A stretch of 64,000 nucleotides of DNA from Pilimelia columellifera. GTDB lineage: Bacteria > Actinomycetota > Actinomycetes > Mycobacteriales > Micromonosporaceae. This document shows, piece after piece, positions 58,301-64,000 of this stretch. The position numbers and the translations under genes were made by a program. Each line of letters opens with the position of its first letter. The stretch's first letter is position 1. The notes under the pieces are model-generated. The model did no database searches and was not told the origin of the DNA. It worked only from the letters and a program-made list of their open reading frames with translations. Location: NCBI RefSeq assembly GCF_039532605.1, contig NZ_BAAARY010000002.1, positions 124,001 to 188,000 on the forward strand, in the 5' to 3' direction.

Positions 58301-58860
58301 GACCGGCGACCGTACCAAACGGCGGTCTCCCCGTAGCGCCGACCGCTCAGCGGCTCAACCCCCCGCGGCCAGGTCGGCTCCGGCGAGCGCCGGGACCGCT
58401 CGACCACGACCACGGCGTCCGGCGCCAGCCAGTCACGCTCCCCCAGTGCCGCCAACACCGCGTCCAGCTCCGCCTCGTCGACGGCGTACGGCGGATCGAC
58501 GAACACCACGCCGTAACCAGCCCCGGGCGGCCCGGCGGCAAGAACTGTCTGGACCTTCCCCGCGGCCACCGACGCGACGTCCGCGACGCCCAGGGTGGCG
58601 ATGTTCTCGCGTAGGACCCGCAACACCTTCGGATCGGCCTCCACCAGCAGAGCATGCTCAGCGCCACGCGACAGCGCCTCCAGACCCACCGCTCCGGATC
58701 CGGCGAAGAGGTCGAGCATCCGGGCGCCGTCGAAGTCGACCAGCGACTCCAGCGCGCTGAACAACGCCTCCCGCACCCGGTCCGCCGTGGGCCGGGTCCT
58801 GTCCCCGGCCGGGACGGCCAGCCGCCGGCCGCCATACACGCCCGCCACGATCCTGGTCAC
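58297..58860 (-). CDS. rsmD: 16S rRNA (guanine-N2-966) methyltransferase RsmD
   Basis: A 187-residue methyltransferase of 16S rRNA. It has RIVAGVYGGRRLAVPAG, RPTADRVREALFSAL, DLFAGSGAVGLEALSRGA (SAM site) and VVFVDPPYA (catalytic NPPY-like). The GTG at 58860 is the right start for the family. The frame stays open upstream into a gene remnant, so a longer call there would be wrong. coaD follows directly. Confidence 0.94.
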   Translation of the reverse strand: MTRIVAGVYGGRRLAVPAGDRTRPTADRVREALFSALESLVDFDGARMLDLFAGSGAVGLEALSRGAEHALLVEADPKVLRVLRENIATLGVADVASVAAGKVQTVLAAGPPGAGYGVVFVDPPYAVDEAELDAVLAALGERDWLAPDAVVVVERSRRSPEPTWPRGVEPLSGRRYGETAVWYGRRS

Positions 58861-58959
58861 GTCCGCAGACGCTACGCGACCACGCCGACGGCCCCACGCC
58901 GCGGGCGCGGGCGTCGGCGCGGACGGGCTTGACCGAATGCTGCGGGGCTGGCCCTGACG

Positions 58960-59289
58960 GCGGCGCACGATCTCATTGGCTGGAACGGCAGAACTGGCAC
59001 ACGCCGGGGGGGCGTCCAGATCACCAAAAAGGTAGACGATGTCATCAGACTGCGCCTTCCATCTGGTGACGTTCATCCGGTCCGGAGCGCCTGTGCCGCC
59101 AAACTCCAACCACAGATTCTGATACGGCGTGAACGACTCGGGGCCGTCCATCTCCCAGACTCCGGCGCCGGAGTCCTCCGGCCCGTTGCCCCTCTCATCC
59201 ACGCAGGCCGCAAGACCGGATGCCGAGAACGTGCCGTCAGGGAAGAACATCACCACTCCACCGGAGTCGTTGACCCAGCTGCCGCACAA
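58960..59289 (-). pseudogene. Remnant of a secreted hypothetical protein, open into rsmD
   Basis: About 110 codons between recG and rsmD read like part of a real protein: CGSWVNDSGGVVMFFPDGTF, then a GxW segment, FTPYQNLWLEFGG and SDDIVYLFGDLDAPP. From memory, actinobacterial secreted or lipoprotein-type proteins carry this CGxW...GG...FxxDGxF pattern after a signal peptide. Here the signal part and stop are missing, and the frame simply runs on into rsmD. The only start is a TTG with no good ribosome site. I call it a decayed gene fragment; a short functional gene is less likely. Confidence 0.5.
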
Positions 59290-59329
59290 TACCGACCCGT
59301 ACCCTCCAATGTGGCCCGCGCTGGCCGCG

Positions 59330-61525
59330 TCAGCCCTTCTCCAGGAACTCGGCGCGGTCGGCGTCGACCAGGGCGTCGACGGCGGCGGCGAGACCTGGCA
59401 GAGAACGCAGTTCGGGGTCGGCTTCCAGGGTGGCGATGGCCTGTTCGCGCGCCTCGCCGATGAGCTTCTCGTCCCGCTTCAACGACAACATCCGCAGGTG
59501 CGAGCGCCGCCCGGACTGGGCCGCGCCGAGCACGTCGCCCTCGCGGCGCTGCTCCAGGTCCAGCTCGGCGAGCCGGAAGCCGTCCAGGGTGGAGGCGACG
59601 GCGTCGAGGCGCTCGCGGGCCGGCGTTCCCTCGTCGGCTTCGGTGACCAGCAGGCACAGGCCGGGGGCCGAGCCGCGACCGACCCGTCCGCGGAGCTGGT
59701 GTAGTTGGGAGACGCCGAAACGGTCGGCGTCGAGGACCACCATGGCGGTGGCGTTGGGGACGTTGACGCCGACCTCGATGACGGTGGTGGCGACCAGGAC
59801 ATCGAGGTCGCCGGCGGAGTAGGCGCGCATCACGGCGTCCTTGGCGTCGGCGGGGAGCCGGCCGTGCAGGACATCGACGCGTAGACCGTGCAGCGGGCCG
59901 TCGGTGAGCAGCGGCGCCACTTCGGCGACGGCCAGGGGCGGCCGGCGGGTGGGCTCGTCGGCGGGGGCGTCGGGGTCGGCGGCCGCGTCGTCGTCGGCGG
60001 CCGCGTCGCCGATGCGGGGGCAGACCACGTACGCCTGGTGCCCGGCGGCAACCTCTTCGCACACCCGCTGCCAGGCGCGTTCCAGGTAGGCGGGTTTGTC
60101 GGCGGCTGGGACGACGTGGGTGGCGATGGGCGAGCGCCCGCGCGGCAGCTCCGTGAGGGAGGAGACCTCCAGGTCGCCGAAGACGGTCATCGCGACGGTG
60201 CGCGGGATCGGGGTGGCGGTCATGACCAGGACGTGCGGGGGCTGCTCGGCCTTGGCCCGCAGCGCGTCACGCTGCTCGACGCCGAAGCGGTGCTGTTCGT
60301 CGACGACGACCAGTCCCAGGTCGGCGAAGTCGACGCCTTCGTAGAGCAGGGCGTGGGTGCCGATGACCAGTCCGGCTTCGCCGCTGGCGACCTCGGCCAG
60401 GGCCCGGCGCCGGGCGGCGGCGCCGAGGGACCCGGTGACCAGGGTGATCCGGGTTCCGCGCGGGTCGCCGTCCAGCTCGCCGGCGCGCCCGAGCGCCCCG
60501 AGCAGCTCGGCGATGCTGCGCTGGTGCTGGGCAGCCAGGACCTCGGTGGGGGCGAGCAGCGCGGCCTGGCCGCCGGCGTCGACTGTCTGGAGCATCGCGC
60601 GCAGCGCCACCAGCGTCTTGCCGGAACCGACCTCCCCCTGGAGCAGCCGGTGCATGGGGTGGGCGGTGGCCAGGTCTGCGGCGATCCGGTCCCCGACGAG
60701 CCGCTGACCCGCGGTCAGCTCGTACGGCAGGGTGGCGTCGAACGCGCCGAGCAGGCCGTCATCGCGGGCTGGACGGGGCCGGGCCGGCCAGGCCGCGGCG
60801 GCGTGTTTGCGTTGGACCAGGGTGAGCTGGACGGCGAACGCCTCGTCCCACTTGAGGCGGCGCCGGGCGCGGGCCAGCTCGGGGTGGCCGGCCGGGCGGT
60901 GAATGTCCCGTAGGGCGGTGAGCAGGTCGGTGAGGTTGCGGTCGGCGCGCAGGGTGGCCGGCAGAGGGTCGTCGACCTCGGTGAGGGTGTCCAGGACGAC
61001 GCGGACGCTGCGGGCGATCGTCCAGGTCGGGACGGCGGACGCCGCCGGGTAGACGGGGATGAGCGCACCGGCGAACTCCTCGATCTCGCCGAGGGCGTCG
61101 TCGGAGTCGGCCAGCAGGATGTAGTCAGGTCCGTTGAGCTGCCGTTTGCCCCGGTACTCGGTGACCTTGCCCGCGAATAGGCCCCACCGGCCGGTGGTCA
61201 GGTCCTTCTGACGCCAGGGCTGGTTGAAGAACGTGCAGGACAGGACGCCGCCGGCCCCGTCGGCGAGGGTGACTTCGAGCATCGTGCCGCGGCGGGCCCG
61301 CATTGGACGCGCCGACGCCCCGCGCACCTGCGCCAGCACTGTCGCCTCCTCCCCGACGGCGAGCTGGCTCATGTCGGTGTGTTCGCCGCGCTCGTCGTAC
61401 CGGCGGGGGAAGTGCCGCAGCAGGTCGCCGACGGTGTGCAGGTCCAGGTGGGTGGAGAGGGCCTTGGCCGTCTTCGCGCCGAGGGGCGCGGTCAGCGGAG
61501 TGTCCAGGGTGGTCTGCTCGCTCAT
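59330..61525 (-). CDS. recG: ATP-dependent DNA helicase RecG
   Basis: A 731-residue helicase that remodels stalled forks and branch structures. It has an N-terminal wedge/OB domain, then Walker A LLQGEVGSGKTLVALRA, VVVDEQHRFG (DEQH), TATPIPRTVAM and RVGRG with the motif VI arginines. A short insertion rich in Asp and Ala (AADDDAAADPDAP) lies before LTDGPLHG and is not in most RecG. The ATG at 61525 is preferred; a GTG at 61555 would add ten residues. It is divergent from rpmB. Confidence 0.96.
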   Translation of the reverse strand: MSEQTTLDTPLTAPLGAKTAKALSTHLDLHTVGDLLRHFPRRYDERGEHTDMSQLAVGEEATVLAQVRGASARPMRARRGTMLEVTLADGAGGVLSCTFFNQPWRQKDLTTGRWGLFAGKVTEYRGKRQLNGPDYILLADSDDALGEIEEFAGALIPVYPAASAVPTWTIARSVRVVLDTLTEVDDPLPATLRADRNLTDLLTALRDIHRPAGHPELARARRRLKWDEAFAVQLTLVQRKHAAAAWPARPRPARDDGLLGAFDATLPYELTAGQRLVGDRIAADLATAHPMHRLLQGEVGSGKTLVALRAMLQTVDAGGQAALLAPTEVLAAQHQRSIAELLGALGRAGELDGDPRGTRITLVTGSLGAAARRRALAEVASGEAGLVIGTHALLYEGVDFADLGLVVVDEQHRFGVEQRDALRAKAEQPPHVLVMTATPIPRTVAMTVFGDLEVSSLTELPRGRSPIATHVVPAADKPAYLERAWQRVCEEVAAGHQAYVVCPRIGDAAADDDAAADPDAPADEPTRRPPLAVAEVAPLLTDGPLHGLRVDVLHGRLPADAKDAVMRAYSAGDLDVLVATTVIEVGVNVPNATAMVVLDADRFGVSQLHQLRGRVGRGSAPGLCLLVTEADEGTPARERLDAVASTLDGFRLAELDLEQRREGDVLGAAQSGRRSHLRMLSLKRDEKLIGEAREQAIATLEADPELRSLPGLAAAVDALVDADRAEFLEKG

Positions 61526-61799
61526 CTGGGCCCCCGTCGGCTCGGCGTCCGGCACCGGTGCAGCGTAGCCAGGGGCGCATTAGCGTCCGGCGTTGGTGAG
61601 GGCGCGGCGTGTCGGGGTCCAGGTCCGATTGTCCCCGAGATCGGCGGTCAGGTAACCTGGCGAGGTTGCTCGACCGGGACGGCGCGCTCCACTGCATGCC
61701 CTAGCCTGAACCCAGCTGCGATCAGCTCTCGCTGACTCAGGCTGTGCCGTGAGACGACGCCGACCGGTTACGTATGACTTTAAACCTCAGGAGATTCCC

Positions 61800-61991
61800 G
61801 TGGCTAGCGTGTGCGACGTCTGCGGCAAGGGGCCGGGCTTCGGCCACAACGTGCCGTGGTCGAAGAAGAAGACCAACCGCCGCTGGAACCCGAACATCCA
61901 GTCGGTACGTACGCCTGCCGGCGGCGGCACTACCAAGAAGCTGCAGGTCTGCACGTCCTGCATCAAGGCCGGCAAGGTCGTCCGCGCCTGA
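61800..61991 (+). CDS. rpmB: 50S ribosomal protein L28
   Basis: A 63-residue L28 of the cysteine-containing type: CDVCGKGPGFGHNVPWSKKK and CTSCIKAGKV, giving two CxxC pairs for zinc. The GTG at 61800 has AGGAG about 7 bases upstream. A terminator follows. It is divergent from recG, as in many actinobacteria. Confidence 0.96.
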   Translation: MASVCDVCGKGPGFGHNVPWSKKKTNRRWNPNIQSVRTPAGGGTTKKLQVCTSCIKAGKVVRA

Positions 61992-62011
61992 CGCGGTCCA
62001 CCAGCGCGTCG

Positions 62012-62052
62012 AAAGCGGCCGGGCTCCTCATCGCGAGGGCCTGGCCGCTTTT
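62012..62052 (+). terminator. rpmB terminator
   Basis: AAAGCGGCC at 62012-62020 pairs with GGCCGCTTT at 62043-62051, a 9-bp stem with a 22-base loop, 20 bp after the rpmB stop, with TTTT directly at the stem end. It resembles a rho-independent terminator. Confidence 0.7.
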
Positions 62053-62136
62053 CGCTGCGTCGCTTTGGCTCTGCTTGCGGTACGGCTCGGCTTCGGCTGG
62101 CGGGACGGGTTCGGATGATGCCCGTTTCCGGACCTG

Positions 62137-62607
62137 TCAGTGAAGGTCACGCCCGAAGGAACGAACACCCGGGTACTCCTTGTAGAACCCGAAGTTGTCT
62201 ATCGCGGCGTACCCACACGCCTGGTACATGGCGATCGATTCCGGCTGCTTCGAGCCGGTCTCCAGGATCAGCCGCCGCCGGCCGTGCTCGCGGGCCGAGT
62301 CCTCCACCGCGGCGAGCATCCGACGGGCAAGGCCCTTACGGCGGGCCTGGGGAGCGGTGTACATGCGCTTCAGCTCAGCGACGAGCCCGTTGTCGCCGTG
62401 GCTGCGCCAGCCGGCGCAGCTCACCGGGTCAGCGCCGAAGTAGCCGACGAGGAACGCCCCGTGCGGCGGATCGAACTCAGTCGGATCCACCGGCGTCTCG
62501 TCGCCGCTGCTGTTGTACCGCTCGCCGAGGTCCCGCAGGGTCGCCCGGATGAGCAGCTGGGCATCCGGGTCGGTGTACCGGGCAACGACGATCTTCAGTT
62601 CACTCAC
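62137..62607 (-). CDS. GNAT-family N-acetyltransferase
   Basis: A 156-residue acetyltransferase with the acetyl-CoA site RKGLARRML at about residues 90-98 (R/Q-x-x-G-x-A) and YQACGYAAIDNFGFY at the C-terminus. Substrate is unknown. The ATG at 62607 is 10 bp after the thiL stop, so the gene may be cotranscribed with thiL. Confidence 0.9.
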   Translation of the reverse strand: MSELKIVVARYTDPDAQLLIRATLRDLGERYNSSGDETPVDPTEFDPPHGAFLVGYFGADPVSCAGWRSHGDNGLVAELKRMYTAPQARRKGLARRMLAAVEDSAREHGRRRLILETGSKQPESIAMYQACGYAAIDNFGFYKEYPGVRSFGRDLH

Positions 62608-62617
62608 ACACGCCAGA

Positions 62618-63577
62618 CTACGACTGCGGCCCGGCGGCGCGAAAATGGTCCCAGCCAGCGGGGCCGTCCCGGTACGGCCGGCCGTCGACCGTCACGTCGG
62701 CGCCCTCGGTGACCGCGCCGACCGCCTGCCAGCCCTCGGGCAGGGTGACATGCGGCGGGAACGTGGCGGCGAAGGCGTGGTCGTCGCCGCCGCCGAGCAT
62801 CCAGGTCATCGGGTCGACGCCCAGGGCGCTGGCGGCGTCGCGCATCTGCGCCGGGACCACGAAGGCGTCCCGCCGGACGTTGATCCCCACCGAGCTGGCC
62901 CGGGCGATGTGCCCCAGGTCAGCCAGCAGGCCGTCCGAGACATCGATCATGGACGTGGCGCCGGCGACGGCGGCCCGCGGTCCCGCCAGATACGCCACCT
63001 GCGGGCGGCGGTAGGCGTCCACGAGCAGTTTCGGGGTGCGGAAGCCGCGCGAGAGCACGGTGTAGCCGGCCGCGGCGTAGCCGATCCGGCCGGCCACCGC
63101 GACGATGTCGCCGGGGCGGGCGCCGGTTCGGAGCACCGGCGCCCGCCCCTCCAGGTCACCCAGTGCGGTGACGGCGATCGTCAGGGTCGGGCTGGCCGAC
63201 ATGTCGCCACCGACGACCCCAGCGCCCACCAGAACGGCCTCCGCCGCCAGGCCGTCGGCCAGCTCCTCAGCCCAGGTGGCCGCCAGGTCCGGCGGCGAGC
63301 AGAGGGCGACGAGCAACGCGGTCGGACGCGCGCCCATGGCGACGATGTCGGCCAGGTTGGCGGCGGCGGCGCGGTGGCCGACGTCCTCCGCGGAGCACCA
63401 GTCGCGCCGGAAGTGCCGGCCCTCCACCAGGACGTCGGTCGAGGCGACGACCCGACCGTCGCTGGCGGTTACCACGGCGGCGTCGTCACCTGGACCCAGC
63501 AGGGTGTTCGGCGCTTCCGGCAACCGGGCGGTGACCCGTGCGATCAGCCCGAACTCCCCCGCGTGCGCCACACTCAT
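62618..63577 (-). CDS. thiL: Thiamine-monophosphate kinase
   Basis: Phosphorylates thiamine monophosphate to thiamine diphosphate. The 319-residue product has LLGPGDDAAVV (metal and ATP site), RRDWCSAEDVGHRAAAANLADIVAMGA, IDVSDGLLADLGHIA and MLGGGDDHAFAAT, all of the ThiL/PurM fold. The ATG at 63577 has GGGGAG upstream. It is divergent from the AsnC-type gene. Confidence 0.95.
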   Translation of the reverse strand: MSVAHAGEFGLIARVTARLPEAPNTLLGPGDDAAVVTASDGRVVASTDVLVEGRHFRRDWCSAEDVGHRAAAANLADIVAMGARPTALLVALCSPPDLAATWAEELADGLAAEAVLVGAGVVGGDMSASPTLTIAVTALGDLEGRAPVLRTGARPGDIVAVAGRIGYAAAGYTVLSRGFRTPKLLVDAYRRPQVAYLAGPRAAVAGATSMIDVSDGLLADLGHIARASSVGINVRRDAFVVPAQMRDAASALGVDPMTWMLGGGDDHAFAATFPPHVTLPEGWQAVGAVTEGADVTVDGRPYRDGPAGWDHFRAAGPQS

Positions 63578-63723
63578 CCGTTACTCCCCATCGTGGTGTG
63601 CCCGTGTCCCCGTACCAGAATCGCGCAGTCGTCGGCGGCGGCGCCGACGCCCCCCTTGGCGGGTCTGTCAGGTGCGGTAGCGTCGAGCTACGGACTCCCA
63701 CCAGCGCTGACCGAGGAGTTGTC

Positions 63724-63957
63724 GTGGTCCAGGCATACATCCTGATTCATACCGAAATCGGCAAGACACAAGACGTTGCAGCAACTATTTCGGGTATTTC
63801 CGGTGTTGTCCGAGTGGACGTCGTCACCGGACCGTACGACGTCATCGTCGTCGCGGAGGCCGACACGCTCGACGCGCTCGGCAAGCTCGTCCTCAGCGAG
63901 ATCCAACGAATACCCAGCATCACCCGCACCACGACCTGCACCGTGGTGAACCTGTAG
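63724..63957 (+). CDS. Stand-alone Lrp/AsnC ligand-binding (RAM) domain protein
   Basis: A 77-residue protein equal to the C-terminal RAM domain of Lrp/AsnC regulators without the DNA-binding part: QAYILIHTEIGKTQDVAATI, GVVRVDVVTGPYDVIVVAEAD, VLSEIQRIPSITRTTTC. Such stand-alone RAM proteins bind amino acids and form rings. The GTG at 63724 has GAGGAG about 8 bases upstream. It is the usual neighbour of thiL in actinobacteria. The next gene starts at once (TAGATG). Confidence 0.92.
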   Translation: MVQAYILIHTEIGKTQDVAATISGISGVVRVDVVTGPYDVIVVAEADTLDALGKLVLSEIQRIPSITRTTTCTVVNL

Positions 63958-64000
63958 ATGGCTGACGAGATCGCGCGTGGCGCGGCGCGCTGGGCCACGG
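63958..64000 (+). CDS. Start of the next gene, partial
   Basis: The frame starts ATG directly after the previous stop and is open to the right edge, reading MADEIARGAARW. Only 14 codons are visible, so no function can be given. The abutting start suggests coupling. In related genomes a DUF3515 protein often follows the RAM gene, but that cannot be tested here. Confidence 0.4.
   Translation, partial: MADEIARGAARWAT

Noticed and set aside
58297..59289. A 330-residue RsmD starting at 59289
   Set aside because: The RsmD family begins at about the GTG at 58860; the extra part belongs to an unrelated remnant.
1..64000. tRNA genes, CRISPR arrays, insertion sequences
   Set aside because: No cloverleaf-like segment with a conserved T-loop, no regularly spaced direct repeats and no transposase or integrase frame were seen.

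Overview
The window is a GC-rich chromosomal segment from a filamentous or spore-forming type actinobacterium. GTG starts are frequent, many genes overlap through ATGA or GTGA junctions, and the order of housekeeping genes is typical of Actinomycetota. A DUF2631 gene near dxr, the DUF2469/rnhB/lepB/rplS/trmD/rimM/khpA/rpsP block and a MelC1/MelC2 tyrosinase pair point to Micromonosporales or relatives; that placement is inference. I see no tRNA, rRNA, insertion sequence, prophage or CRISPR array.

Layout. 1-2.2 kb: a site-2 protease (cut by the window edge) and dxr of the MEP isoprenoid pathway. 2.2-7.3 kb: an MMPL exporter divergent from a TetR regulator with a palindromic operator between them, then an MBL-fold/Rieske protein and a DUF2631 membrane protein. 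7.3-14.2 kb, minus strand: rpsB-tsf-pyrH-frr-cdsA-rlmN-DivIVA-like, separated in places by strong hairpins. 14.6-17.6 kb, plus strand: yraN-comM-dprA, translationally coupled, followed by a convergent M23 peptidase. Both the yraN operon and the M23 gene carry the same paired DnaA-box-like element upstream. 18.4-25.3 kb, minus strand: rpsP-khpA-rimM-trmD-rplS-lepB-lepB-NUDIX-rnhB-DUF2469. 25.5-30.9 kb, minus strand: ffh, a sugar O-acetyltransferase, an amidohydrolase, proS and a DUF402 protein. 31-45 kb: a DUF4352-like protein, yaaA, the tyrosinase operon with two terminators, a secreted propeller-like protein, ftsY, a PhoD-like phosphatase, a SodC-like protein, a HAD hydrolase, a secreted unknown, smc and a small coiled-coil gene.

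45.7-53.5 kb is the most unusual part. A secreted CAP protein is followed by a five-gene polysaccharide locus: a GalE-type epimerase, a secreted Agd3-like deacetylase, a PelF-like GT4 glycosyltransferase, a 12-TM membrane protein and a spherulin-4/Sph3-like protein. The set parallels the fungal galactosaminogalactan cluster and bacterial Pel loci, and suggests synthesis, export and partial deacetylation of an N-acetylgalactosamine-rich exopolymer.

53.5-64 kb: mutM-rnc-plsX-rpmF-yceD, a SepIVA-like coiled-coil gene, coaD-rsmD, a gene remnant, recG, then rpmB, a GNAT, thiL, a stand-alone Lrp/AsnC ligand-binding domain and the start of another gene.

Functions rest on motifs and remembered family features; no database search was possible.
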